Source: Apostichopus japonicus
Lineage: Eukaryota; Echinodermata; Holothuroidea; Aspidochirotida; Stichopodidae
Reading direction: 5' to 3'
Assembly: GCF_037975245.1 (NCBI RefSeq)
Contig: NC_092576.1
Coordinates: forward strand, 2,661,501 to 2,725,500
DNA: 64,000 bases
Shown: piece after piece, positions 11,286-23,049 of the stretch
Layout of the letters: every line of letters starts with the position of its first letter
How positions within the stretch are numbered: position 1 is the first letter of the stretch
Position numbers and translations under genes: made by a program
The notes under the pieces: generated by a model
What the model was told of the DNA's origin: nothing
What the model saw: only the letters and a program-made list of their open reading frames with translations
Databases searched by the model: none

Positions 11286-14200
11286 TCAACGGGGGAACGT
11301 GTCCTCCCAAACAAAAAACGTGCCCCCCTCCCCCTGATGCGATTTGTAGTGTTAAAATAATAACTCAAACAAGAACTTGTTTTACAAAGGAAGAAACGCA
11401 TTATGTTCTGCAGTAAACCTCCTTTGCACCGGCCATCACAATAACCAGTTGTTTTCTCACTAACAGTAACAAGGTCACAGGTGTGAATCCCTAGTGCTTA
11501 AAGTTTCACTACCCTGCGTGAATTTCAAATTTCAACATTCTTATTTAAAAACATTACCATTTGTATAACTTTTTTAAACGCTTCAATTAAAAAAACAAAT
11601 ATCAGACAGATTAAGCCCGACAATTCTTGAACATAAAGTTACCTCAAGTTAAACAATATTGCACCAGATTGCGTCTAAGGACCCTCAATTAATCCAAAAT
11701 GTCTCCCCCTTCCCTTACACCCCTTCCCCAGGACGGCATTTACGAATAAATTTTAGTACCCCCTTAAATAAGTGCTGTGCTCTCCCTGCCCCCCCCCCCC
11801 AGATTGAAATGTCTGGCGATGCCACTGGTATTAGGTTTGTTCAATTTAACTTCAAAAACAATTTCTTGTTTACATTTGATATAACAGCTTCACTTACAGT
11901 GTAACTGTTCGTGCTTGAAATAATTAAGGTATGGAGTTGCAGTATTAATTGTTAAGGTCAGAATGTTGTATTGACATGTCACCCTCACCCAGCAATCTAG
12001 ATAAAACAAATCAATGCTTGTCTGAAATCATTTGATAGCTTTTAACATGCAAAGTTCAAATCTCGAAGTACAAAAGCCCCCCCCCCGCCCCCCCCCCCCC
12101 AAAAAAAAATTGCAAAATACCTCCATTTGACGCTTTAGCTTAATGCCATAAATTCTCCAGCGATTTAAATAGACTAAAGGAAAAATTAACTAATTATCAC
12201 CTTAATTTGAGTTGCATTTCCAGGTACCATATATCTTTCTTTTAACCACGGTGTATCAGAACAAGCTCCAAACAACTCGAACTGCAGTTTTACAAATCAC
12301 GGCTGTACGTTTAGATTAAAGTCCAACCTGACCAATTTATCATTGTCACGTACGTAGATGTAGACAAGGCCTAATATAACAGCAACTGACATGTGTGAGT
12401 ATAAAGTAGCCCATTAGGCCTAAGTATTATTATGTATTACTCTCAGACTCGCTGAAGTTTTAAGATTCAATTAAAGATGAATTGCAATGGTTTGCAAATT
12501 GCTCCTCGCAAGTAGTAGTATTGTAGGCCTAGGCCCTAGGCCAACCTGCTCAATAAAGCTGTATAATTAAGCCATATATAGTGCATGTTATTTTCTCCTT
12601 CACCAGAGTGAAACTGTAGAACAAGGCGATGTAGTCAAATGCAGCCGACGCTCGCCCGCAATTCTCACGTTAACAGCCCGCCACAGACGAAAACATCTCC
12701 CGAGAATTTATCACACACTCGGCCTACATATCTAGCCTAGGCCTAGCTTAGTGTAGAGTAACGAGTTGGTCTTCACTGCACTGTTGTTGTTTTTTTAACA
12801 TCTTTTTCTAACTTAGGTTTGTTTTTTATGCAAACATTTGTGTAGAATTTTAATGATTAATGTATGATGAAGCCACATAACTTGGTAAAGTATGTGATAA
12901 ACTTTACAAAGCTTTCTAAACAAAAAGTGCACTAATGATTAACGTTACTAAATTGTGTCTTCGCTCACCGAAGTGTTCGTGTAAATCACTAACTAAACTG
13001 GAGACTTAATGTACTTCTGATTATTACAATCATATTTCTATCAATTATAAGCCTAAGTTAATTGATGAGTAGCATAGATTAAGTCAAGGCTGCTTAAGCT
13101 TCTGTTCTTTATGTAATCCATGAAAAATCAGTGAGGCCATATGTGACTTTCGAATTAACCAAGGCTAAAACGGGCTGCATATCATCTTATCATGTGTGCA
13201 ATTGGTGGCTTAACTTGATATCCAACTCTACTACTAGTAATGAAGGATATGCCAAGCATAATTAGTGAATTACGCGCACCTAACTGATGCTAATCTTGGT
13301 TCCTTCTAAAATGAACTTCACACTAGGCCGGCGAGCAATGAGGCCCACAGGATATTAGCATTTAAAAAAAAGTAACTTGACATAACGCTGACCGTAAAAG
13401 TTCACATCACAAGGGAAATACGTGCCACATGAATTATTCCAGAATAAATAAGAAATAAACAAACCTAACACCTTCGTAGGCTACAATGAATTTAAAGTTA
13501 ACCGAAAAATATGTTCATAGAAATGGTGTTGAATCACTATCATATATTTCGCTCTGTTAAAATCTTAGTTAAGGTTCAATCCATTTCTACGTGTAGGCAC
13601 TATTGCTACTGTTACTACGCACCGTACATCATATGAGCATACGCACAGCGCTCTGAGTCTGTGTAGGCCCTGGTTTAAACTTACAAATTTAATTACAACC
13701 AAATGTTACGTTTAATCGGTTGCCGTAGGTGTACAAAGTTTGACAAATACAACAAAATCGACAAGTACCTTACAACGCGGTGATACGAATTCCTATTAAA
13801 TTTAATCCATAAGCCTGACAACGTTTACAAGAGTTTAACTTACACTTACCTGCATATGCTACTCAGAGACAACTAAAAATGAATACAATCGCTTTAAAAG
13901 CATCGCTAGTGCTAATCGTATATCGTATAGACAACCCAATAGAAAAGTATGTGATCAGCAGACACATTAATACTAAGAACAGTTATAGACAAACACACGT
14001 AGCGTTAATTACTATACACGTCTACTACAGTATAGCGAGTAACACGTACTGTAGGCTGTAGTAGCCGTGAGTCCGTGACATTCATTCTTAGTAAACGTGA
14101 CGCAATGACTGCAATGGATATTTCCATCGGGGGGGGGGGATACAGTGGCTTGAATACAATTATATAAATAATTATGCATGTGTGTGCTCGGGTACGTGTT

Positions 14201-14603
14201 GTGTGTGTTCGGGATGATGAGGAGGCAGGTCTCGTTGACTTTATCGGGGAATTTGTCCGGAGCGGGTTGTTTTGGTTGTAGAGGAAGTGCAGAGCGACAA
14301 TTTGTAGTAGCCGTGTCGAAGTTTTTTGTCATGATAACAGTTGGTGTATTTCTCAAGTACTTTGATAACTTTAATAAACTTCATTATAGAATGTAATACT
14401 ATTTTATAAGTTCATATAAATTACAATTTGGCGAGGCCGGTAGTTATGAAATGCTACAGTACAGAAGGGAGCCAACGTACTATAAGTATAAGGAATGAAC
14501 ACCGGTTTGCTAAAGTTTGAATTATTTGGGCGGATCGAATAGTTGAGATAAGCCTACTCCACCTACACCTACCTCCACCACGGGGATAGTAAGATTCCTT
14601 ACA

Positions 14604-14881
14604 TTGATTGGCCTCGTTGTGAGATTATTATGATTTTACTCGTATTTCTGGTTAAAGGAGGAAAGTCACTAATGGCACAATGTAAGTGTGACGTAAGCAC
14701 TAAATGGTTAAAACTTAGAATTCGGTGAGATTGCTGAACAGCGTGTGTGTTTACGTTCATTCCTCCCCTGATAGCGTATGTAACATGCGCAAGGAAAATT
14801 TCTGCCACATGCGTTCGTCAGAACCATTTATGAATCTTGCGTGAATGACTGTAATAGAGGGCGCAGCTCTGAAATAGCACA
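14604..14881 (+). repeat. Diverged duplicated segment, copy 1 (unoccupied)
   Basis: It shares an ordered series of blocks with 16571-17221: GTGTGAG/GTTGTGAG, TATTATGA, TATTTCTGGTTA, GAGATTGCTG-AACAG, CGCAAG-AAA, TCTGC-ACATG, AGAGGGCGCA and TAGCACAA. There is no coding signal on either strand. This copy lacks the MITE found in the other. Confidence 0.45.
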
Positions 14882-16570
14882 AGTGGAAAATGTTCGATAC
14901 TTCGATGTTTTCAAACTAGTCAAACATGTTTTTAAAGGTTTATCATTTCCTTGCTTTCCAGCTATTTCATAATACGCGATTCAAGAAGCGATCGATAGTG
15001 AAAATTATAGTAAAACTTTAGAAATGAAAGACGGAATCTGCCAATTAGTTAATTCAGGGCTACAATTTCTACGACTGTTCCTTCTAAAATGCTGTATTGA
15101 AATATGAGTGCTGTAGCCACAGTCAGGCCACGATGTACAAACCAAGGAGGGAAACCGTTTAGCATAAAGGCCTATTCAGGCGAACAAAAAGGAACCGCGT
15201 GAAGACTAACTCTGAAGCAGACATAAAATATATTCGGTGTGTGAAGGTATATAATTAATAAATCTCAGTAATTATTGGTTAAGAGCCTTCAAATGTGCTC
15301 TGCCCAAAAAGGATTCTAGACTTAGCCTTATTTAAACTCATTATGCTATCCAGAAACACTGCGTAATTCGCTCTCCGAGTACGGGAATTTATATACCATT
15401 GATAACTAACTGTGAGTATTTCGTCATGAACACATACTTTGGAAGGATTACGTCATAAATGTGAATTATTTAGTTTCAAGCCGTACAAATGCATAAGACA
15501 GTATATTTTGGTCAAGGAGATTTCCAATGAAGGGAGAGTGCAATGATCTCGTTCGGTAGTTGATGGGTTGATAGTTCGCCGATTTCATTGGTACCGACAT
15601 TAATTCTGTGTAAGTGAAAGTTGTTGTCTATCTGTACGTCATTATATCTCATCGCATGTTTGCCAAAAGTTCACAAATGAAAGCAGACTGTACTGGCTGT
15701 CATCCTATTTATATCGTATAAGACTCCTTGTAAACTACCGGGTCTGGGACCTGGACTATGTTTACTTCTCGGTGGGGGAGGGTGTAGGCGGCGTTAATAT
15801 CCCCATCGTGAGGGCAGAATAAAAACAAGGGCTATCAAAATCACTCACTTGAAAAGAGATATTGTAAATCTTATATTGTACAGTACATAAATATACAACA
15901 TATATATGCGGTACAACCGAAACAAAGAAACTTCTTCAACATTATTTCAAAAGGAGCCGAATATAATATTGGCATTCTTTCTTGACAATTGACAATACAT
16001 TGAATCCCATGACCTTAGTTTTACTCATAGCTACGTAATGGAATAACAATGTAAAGTGTCACACACATGGTCACGTGATGGTACATTATAAGATAGTCCA
16101 AGGTCGCAAGTAGGATTTTTAGTGAACGGTTTTGGGCGTATTTGGAATAAATACATGCTTTGTGGATAGCTACTCCCTGATATAGTATTTATCAATGATC
16201 GGAGCATTCTAACTAAATTGTCAGAATTTATTCTAAATAGTTTTACGACAGTTCATAATTCGACGACAGCAAACACGGATACAAGAATAACTTATCAATA
16301 ATGGCTGTCATAATTATAATTGACCTCGTACATATGCATGTGTAATTTGAACGCACCGACGGAGACAGGTTGGACGATGATGCATTGTGGGAGCAACATA
16401 TCCGAAACTCAAGCCCAAGTTACAATTATGCAATATAAAGCTTAGTTGTCAAAGTAAATATATAACGTTCTCTTTCAAATTGTGAATGTCACAATTTCTC
16501 CGTATCCATGCAGTGCATAGTCTATTCTACACGCCCTGAGATATCGGGATTCCTTCCTTCAGTCGGACGG

Positions 16571-17221
16571 TATTGTCCATGTGTGAGTTTTATGATCTTA
16601 TTATGACAGTGGCGTAGGAAGGTACTTTTGAGTGGGGGGCTGAAGACTGAAGGCCGGCATGGGGGAGGGGTCTAAGGGGAGGGGGTGTCTCCCTCCCCTT
16701 TGGAATTTTTTGGCATTCCAGGTGGCCTCAGATGCAATTTGGTGCAATATAGCACACTTCAACACCCACTCCATTTTGTAAAAACTTTTTCACCTGGCCT
16801 TAGATGCAATTTGGTGCTCCAAATGAGATTTTTTTCTCATTTGGAAATGAAAAAGGGGTTTTCTGACTTGCGAAGCGGGGGGGGGGGGCGGAATGATACT
16901 TCCGCCCCTCCACATTTTTCACTGGGGGGGGATGGCGCCCCCCAGCCCCCCGGTTCCTACGCCCTTGTATTATGATATTTCTGGTTATAGAAAGATCGTT
17001 CCTAACAGGACAATGCCAGTGAGAATAATGAGCTTATAATTCTGCGAGATTGCTGGAACAGTGGACATACATGCATACCGTACGTACTTACATTGGGTCG
17101 TCCCTCTCACAATGACATAATATACCTCGCGCAAGAAAAGTGTCTGCAACATGGAAACGTCAGTGTCATAGATTGCTCTGGCACACATTAATGAAACAGA
17201 GGGCGCAATTATGTATAGCAC
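16571..17221 (+). repeat. Diverged duplicated segment, copy 2, interrupted by a MITE
   Basis: This is the partner of 14604-14881 by the same ordered blocks. The family 2 MITE at 16607-16967 splits it exactly at TATTATGA, which copy 1 contains only once. The age relation is therefore duplication first, MITE insertion later. Confidence 0.45.
16607..16967 (+). mobile_element. Non-autonomous hAT-like MITE, family 2
   Basis: This 361-bp element has inverted ends CAGTGGCGTAGGAA and, inverted, CAAGGGCGTAGGAA. It is flanked by an exact 8-bp duplication TATTATGA (16599-16606 and 16968-16975). Eight-bp duplications and CAG-GGCG ends are known for hAT transposons. The interior is non-coding and rich in G/C runs and contains 'AGATGCAATTTGGTGC' twice. 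An inverted copy lies at 32041-32381. Confidence 0.85.
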
Positions 17222-17589
17222 AACGTGAACATGTACGCTACTTTCAAAATATATGGTGGTGCATTGTGAGGGGAGATGAGTAACATTCTAAAGTCATGTA
17301 CAGTTAACAATCACGTAATATAACGATTTATTTGTCAAAACAACTAGTTTGGGTACAGACTCAATTTACAGAGACAACACATAGTTGCGATTCGTTTGCA
17401 TAATGAATATACCCTGAATAATGTTGTGAGGTTTATATTTTTATATATTTCTTTTAACAGACGTTGCGGTGAATCGGAGTTGTTTTGGCGACGGATCACT
17501 TCTGAACTGACTGTCATGAAAGAGTTTCACAAACTGCATATATAAGTAAGACTCACTGCATTAACAAACAAAAGACCCAATGTGCCCGA

Positions 17590-19622
17590 TGGGATGGCGC
17601 GATCTCACAGCCCTGACCGTGCCAGGGGTACTGAGTAGGTGTGACAATGCCAGGGTACTCAGTAGCTGTGACAGTACCAACGTACTGACTAACTGTGACA
17701 GTGCCAAGGTACTGGGTAGTTGTGACAGTGTCATTGTACTGAGAGTAGCTGTGATCTTTTCAGGGTACTGAGTAGCTGTGACATTGTCAAAATACTGATT
17801 AGCTGTGGTAGTACTGAGGTAGTACTGAGGTACTGGGTAGCTCTGACAGTGTCAGGGCAGTGAGTAGCTGTGACCGTGTCATGGGTACTGAGTAGTCGTG
17901 ACATGTACCAAGGTACTTGATATGTGACAGCACCAACGTACTGAGTAACTGTGACTGCTTGTCAAGGTACTGGTTAGCTGTGACAGTGCCAAGGTACTGA
18001 GAGTAGATGTGATCTTTCCAGGGTGCTGAGTAACTGTGACAGTGCCAAGGTACTTGGTAGCTGTGACTGTATCATGGTACTAAGTAGTTCTGACAGTGCC
18101 AGTGCACCGAGTATCGCTAACAGTACCAGGAGTACTAATTAGCAGTGACAGTGCCAGGGTACTGAGAAGCTCCAACAGTGACAGGTTACTTAGTATCCCT
18201 GACAGTTCCAGGGACACTGAGTAGCTGTGATAGCGCGAGGATACTGAGTAGCTTTGACAGTACCATGGTAAATGAGTAGTTGTGACAGTGCCAAGGTACA
18301 TATGAGATGTGACAGTCCAAAGGTACTGAGTGTCCCTGACAGTTCCAGGTGTACTGAGTAGTTCTGAAAGTGAATGGGTTCTGAGTAGCTATGACAGTAC
18401 CGAACTAGTTATTAGCTGTGACAGTGCCATGGAACTGACTAGCTGTGACAGTGTCGTGGTGCTAGGTAGCTGTGACAGTAGTTGGTACTGACTAGCTGTG
18501 ACAGTTTCATGATACATACAGCTGTGACAGTGCAAGGATACTGAGTAGTTTTGACAGTGCCATTGCAACTGAATAGTTGTGACAGTACCATGGTACTTAG
18601 TATACATGACAGTCCCAGGGGTATTGAGTATCTGTGACAGTGCTAGGTTACTGAGTAGCTCTGATAGTGTTAAGGTACTTAGTAGCTGAGTCGGTGTCAG
18701 GGTACTGAATAGCTGTGACAGTCCCAAGTTACTGTTTACATCAGACAGTGTCAGGTTACTGAATAGTTGTGATAGTACCAACGTACTGAGCAGCTGTGAT
18801 AGTAGCTAAATACTGAGAAACTGCGACAGTTTCATGGTACTGAATAGCTGTGACCGTACCAATGTACTGAATCACTGTGACAGTGCCAATGTACTGAATA
18901 GCTGTGACAGTTTCATGGTACTGAATAGCTGTGACCGTACCAATGTACTGAATCACTGTGACAGTGCCAAGGTACTGAATAGCTGTGACAGTTTCATGGT
19001 ACTGAATAGCTGTGACCGTAACAATGTACTGAATCAATGTGACAGTGCCAAGGTACTGAATAGCTGTGACAGTACCAAGTGACTGAGTACATCAGACAGT
19101 GTCAGGTTACTTAATAGATGTGATAGTACCAACGTACTGAGCAGCTGTGATAATAGCTAAATACTGAGTAACTGCGACAGTTTCATGGTACTGAATAGGT
19201 GTGACCGTAACAATGTACTGAATCAATGTGACAGTGCCAATGTACTGAATAGCTGTGACAGTACCAAGTGACTGAGTACATCAGACAGTGTCAGGGTCAC
19301 TGAATAGTTGTGATAGTACCAACGTACTGAGCAGCTGTGATAGTAGCAAAATACTGAGTAGATGCGACAGTGTCAGGGCACTGAATAGCTGTGACAGTAC
19401 CAATGTACTGCATAGCTGTGACAGTGCCAATGTACTGCATAGATGTGACAGTGCCAATGTACTGCATAGATGTGATAGTACCACGTTACTGAGTAGCTCA
19501 AGCAGTGCCAGTTTACTGAGTAGCTCTGACAGTACCAACGTACTGAGTAGCTGTTATAGTAGCTAAATACTGAGAAGCTGCGTCAGTGCCAATGTACTGA
19601 GTAGCTATGACAGTGCCAGGCT
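17590..19622. repeat. 27-bp minisatellite with higher-order repeats
   Basis: About 2 kb of degenerate tandem copies of a 27-bp unit close to GTACTGAGTAGCTGTGACAG plus TGCCAAG. Because 27 is a multiple of three, open frames persist on both strands with 9-residue periods (for example VLNSCDSAK), but these look incidental: both strands are open and no splice or promoter signals frame them. Internal higher-order periods of 81, 189 and 351 bp can be measured. Confidence 0.9.
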
Positions 19623-20295
19623 ACTATTTTTTAGAGAACACACGAATGTCCGATTACATAGTCTAAGGCTTGCGTATGCCATGGCATAAATTCCTAATAC
19701 TTTTGCTTCATCTGTTTTCACAGATACCTGATCTGTTTCTGTACACAAGTTGAATATGTTTCTGTGAACTGTTCCTCTTCGTACTATTCCCAAATATGTT
19801 ATTAAACTTGCCTTTTGATCGATGAATTCTAGTTCTTAGCATTCAATTATATAATCGCATTAAATACCTCTTCTTATTTTTAGTTTTTAGCTCAATAAGC
19901 AGAATTGTAACAACTGCTCCATACAAGTACAAACCTACTTTTGTCTGATAACGGTTCCAGTGTTCCAGAATGAGGTACCGTTGAGGCTGATTAGTTGAGA
20001 TCAATATCATTTATTTGAAATGTATTGACTGTATCATACAATTGGAACTTGCATTGATTTCGTGAGATATGAACTACCATGTATAAGAGAAACAATTTGG
20101 TATAACGATTTCGATAAATTATTTATACTAGGACTACAGTGGGACCCCTCTTACGGTATTAACAACTACCACATATAAATTTAATTTAATCCGAGAGTCC
20201 TATTATGCTTTAGATAAGTATCATCAAAGGGTAAATGTTTCTCGGTTAGCATTTCACAAAACAATGGGGGGCTTCAGTATATAAAGTATACTTAC
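19623..20295. other. Intronic sequence 3' of the NACHT exon
   Basis: AT-rich with no recognisable feature apart from the donor GAA|GTAAGT of the NACHT exon at 20296/20295. Confidence 0.5.
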
Positions 20296-21851
20296 TTCAT
20301 GGCTTGATGCTATCTGCAGGAGCTGTATGGTCGACCTCTGAAGTAAATTGCTGTGCACTTTACTGATGATGATCAATTTAGAACAGAGCTCTTTGACAGT
20401 GTCTACGATGCCTTCAACATTTCCACTCTGTTCTAAGATGCAAAGGATTGCAAACTTGTCTCCATCTTTCTTGCTTTTCAAATATTCGATGATTTTCTTG
20501 CCAGCGGTGAAATTCAACCCACAAGCGAATCGAAATACGTACTGGAGGTCAAATGGATCCATCTTCCCAAGAATTGGTTCCAAGTCAGCTGAATCTTCCA
20601 GCATGCATAGGATATCCACCACACGAAATGACGCGAACCATTCACAGAATAGTTTATGGTAAAAGCTTATTTCAATCTTCATCTTATCGCTCTTACCAGG
20701 AGTCTGTCCATCTGCAATATCATACATCTCCTCCTCTACTAGGATACCAACAAGAATGTACTGATCATAAAAATCTTGACCGAGTCGCTGGAGGAATTCT
20801 ACTTGGCTCCACGTTATTTGTTGATCCTCTTTACTGAGCCCTTCGAAAGCGATTTTATCAAGTTCACTGTGATTATGTTCTAAGAACTTTGAGTATTCTT
20901 TAGCATTGAAATCTTTGGATTTGTTTCTCATGTGACTGTGAAAGCAATTCATCGCGTGGCGAAGGAAGTCAGTAACAGATTTAAATTTCTGAAAACCCTC
21001 TATTTCATGAGTCATGTGAGAGAACATAGTAAATAAGAGAGGAATCTGGCATAGGTCATCAAGAATGACATTTTCTTTGAGACCTTTCTTAACTTTAGCA
21101 ATAGCTACCTCATCATCTCCACAAACAGCCTTACGGATGTACTGATCACGCGCAGTCTCATCAAAACCAGTAAGTTTAAATCGTTTGGTTTTGGCTCTGT
21201 CATACTCATTAGGTAGATACCTGGTTGTCAAGGTAACGTCAGATTCTTGGAACATCTTGTACTTGATAATGCGTCCTACGTCATTTTCCTCGCCATTATC
21301 TGTTTTCAAGCCGTATACACTTTTCTCGTTGGTGTCTCTGCCTGGGTATTCATCATATCCATCTAACTGAAATGCTACTGACTTGCAACTCTCTAGTATT
21401 TCCTTGATGTCTCTCTCCTTGACCCTGTATTCCTTTGGCACCAAATATCGCTTGATCGCTCTATAGATCGACGGAACATTACCCAACTGTCTAAGTCTGA
21501 GTAAAATAAGAATCTCTACGTCAGCGAGAGGTGAATCTTGGACACCATTACACCAGTCATATGCTAACTGCAGGGTAAGAGTAGACTTCCCATACCCTGG
21601 CTCTCCTTCTATGATACGTCTGTTACACCTCCTATGAGGATCATTGAATATAGTCTTGTAAGAATCTAACTGTTCCCATGGTGCATCTTTATCATTCGAT
21701 GTAACACTGCCACTCAATGCAACCACACCACTCTCGACAAATATCGTATTTACACAATAAAGTCTGTCTTGTATATAGGGTAAAGGTTTTACGGAGTCAT
21801 AATAAAGTTTATACTTCTCTTTAAGCCCATCGATTAGTATTTGTTTCTTAT
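20296..21851 (-). CDS. NLR exon 2: NACHT nucleotide-binding domain
   Basis: This 1556-nt exon begins after 'TTTATTTTTCTCATAG' and ends GAA|GTAAGT. It opens with KKQILIDGLKEKYKLYYDSV and 'YIQDRLYCVNTIFVE', typical of echinoderm-type NACHT proteins. In the spliced protein the P-loop GEPGYGKST is at 174-182, Walker B VAFQLDGYDE at 250-259, the sensor TTR near 300-302, the LTGF segment near 320, the LCQIPLLF winged-helix-type proline motif near 358-365, and a later F-HKLFCEWF motif. All core ATPase residues are present with no stop or frameshift. NACHT modules bind ATP/ADP and drive oligomerisation of cytosolic immune sensors. The exon continues past NACHT to KELCSKLIIIS and STIQLLQIASSHE, shared with the exon at 7.5 kb. 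The first two bases complete a codon begun in exon 1, so no start codon is expected here. Confidence 0.9.
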
Positions 21852-22775
21852 CTATGAGAAAAATAAAACAAACAATAATTAATAAACGAAACTAACAGGC
21901 CAACACAATCACCAGCAAGATAGATTCTTTGTTTATATATAAAGTAATGCAATCATTAACCGTTGAAGAACCGACTCGTCAGTTGATCTAACAACGCATC
22001 TTAGAGAGTTTCTTAATGTTGGTGTAAGTAATACAATATAAATTAATATTGGTGTCTTGATTGGAATAATAATTGTGAAATATAATACGCATACTAACTT
22101 GAGTATGTATGGACTTGATGTACACTTTTTATCAGTTTCATTAGAATCCATATTTCAAATTAATTTAACTTACATTTCGTTTCTTAACAATGTGAATCGG
22201 TGCTTTTTCTTCCTAAATATAAAGGCCGCAATCGCATGGATATTTCATGGAACGAGAATTTTATGCATTTTAAGTGAGTTTTCGATACACTTTAAGTAAA
22301 ATAAACGGATTTTTAAACAAGAAATGTGGTATGACGGTTGGAAATGTTAAGCTATATGAACATGAAAATCTACCAGATGCATACGTCAAGCAAGGATTTA
22401 ACCATTGCATCACGTTAAAAACGAGATGTGGTAATGCAATAGTGAGACTACGTTTTGAATGACAAGTGTGGGCCATTTACATTGCATCACAACGCTTATA
22501 CAATCATGTGACAATTCAATACTGACGTTTGAAGTTAAAATCACCACATTAAAGTGAACGGCATTTCTACCAAACAATGTTTCTAAGTAAAGAACGCCGT
22601 GCAGACAGCGACGAGATTAGTTGTTGATTGATAAAGTAATCAGTAATCCGTCTTGCTTTCCCCATCCTCCCCTCCCAGTCCCTCAATCAATCGAGTAAGA
22701 CTAGTGTCAAAATAGTCACCAAGAAATCATAAAGCTGTCGCAGGTGATGCTCCAAAACTAAACAATATTGCCTAC
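21852..22775. other. NLR intron 1
   Basis: 924-bp phase 1 intron with donor GAAG|GTAGGC and acceptor CTCATAG. Short overlapping open frames around 22270-22470 on both strands show no family features. Confidence 0.55.
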
Positions 22776-23049
22776 CTTCTATAGTCAGTGGGTCTGAATA
22801 CTTCTTTCTGGCAGGGGTGCTATGTTTTTCAGATGCTCGGAAGTTTGTGTTTGTTGAAGATAATGCTGAGGGAGTCTCACGGTGTGGAATACTCTCAAAT
22901 GGTGATGCAGATGCTTCACTTTTAAATGGTTGTCTTGGTGACGACGCATCCCTCAGTTCAGGTGTTTGTGAGTTCCGATTAGCTCCTGGTGCTGTGTCTG
23001 TTTTAATTCCTCTCTTCGAACCTTTCTTCTTTGAACTTCGATTTCCCAT
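22776..23049 (-). CDS. NLR exon 1: myristoylation-type basic N-terminus
   Basis: The 274-nt coding part holds 91 codons plus one base. It ends at GAAG|GTAGGC in phase 1 and joins the NACHT exon as G|AT (Asp92), keeping frame. The start MGNRSSKKKGSKRG fits the MGxxxS consensus for N-myristoylation (Gly2, Ser6) followed by a basic cluster, a pair of signals known to target proteins to membranes. The rest is Ser/Pro/Thr-rich and probably disordered (ASSPRQPFKSEASASPFESI), ending RKKYSDPLTIE. No death-fold domain is visible. An upstream ATG at 23088 in the same frame would add 13 residues and hide the glycine, so the 23049 start is chosen because it creates the lipidation signal. The promoter and any 5' UTR exon are unresolved. 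Confidence 0.65.

Larger units (their letters stand above)
10898..20295. other. Long NLR intron 2
   Basis: About 9.4 kb lie between the NACHT exon and LRR exon 3. The intron holds a family 1 hAT-like copy (10942-11285), C-rich homopolymers near 12075-12105, TAGGCCTA-rich clusters near 12523-12543 and 12720-12750, a diverged duplicated segment (14604-14881 and 16571-17221), a family 2 hAT-like MITE (16607-16967) and the 27-bp minisatellite (17590-19622). No additional exon with convincing borders was seen. Confidence 0.5.
5749..23049 (-). other. NLR (NACHT-LRR) gene locus, 3' end probably outside window
   Basis: This span joins five minus-strand exons: 22776-23049, 20296-21851, 10695-10897, 7381-7590 and 5749-5954. 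The first three join in frame (intron phases 1 then 0). The last two are of the same leucine-rich type and lie in the same order and strand, but the junction into 7381-7590 does not keep frame as written. The predicted product is an intracellular STAND ATPase with a myristoylated basic N-terminus, a NACHT module and C-terminal LRR-type repeats, the architecture of NLR innate immune sensors that are greatly expanded in echinoderms. Intron 2 is unusually long (9.4 kb) and carries a 2-kb minisatellite and two hAT-like insertions. The locus could also contain parts of two neighbouring NLR genes. Confidence 0.6.

Noticed and set aside
18389-19566. Open frames on both strands in the minisatellite with 9-residue periods
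   Set aside because: They follow from a 27-bp repeat unit lacking stops. Both strands are open, the repeats are degenerate and no start, splice or family signal supports a protein.
22274-22476. Overlapping short frames on both strands in NLR intron 1
   Set aside because: No splice sites or family features; the clean phase match between the flanking exons leaves no need for an extra exon.
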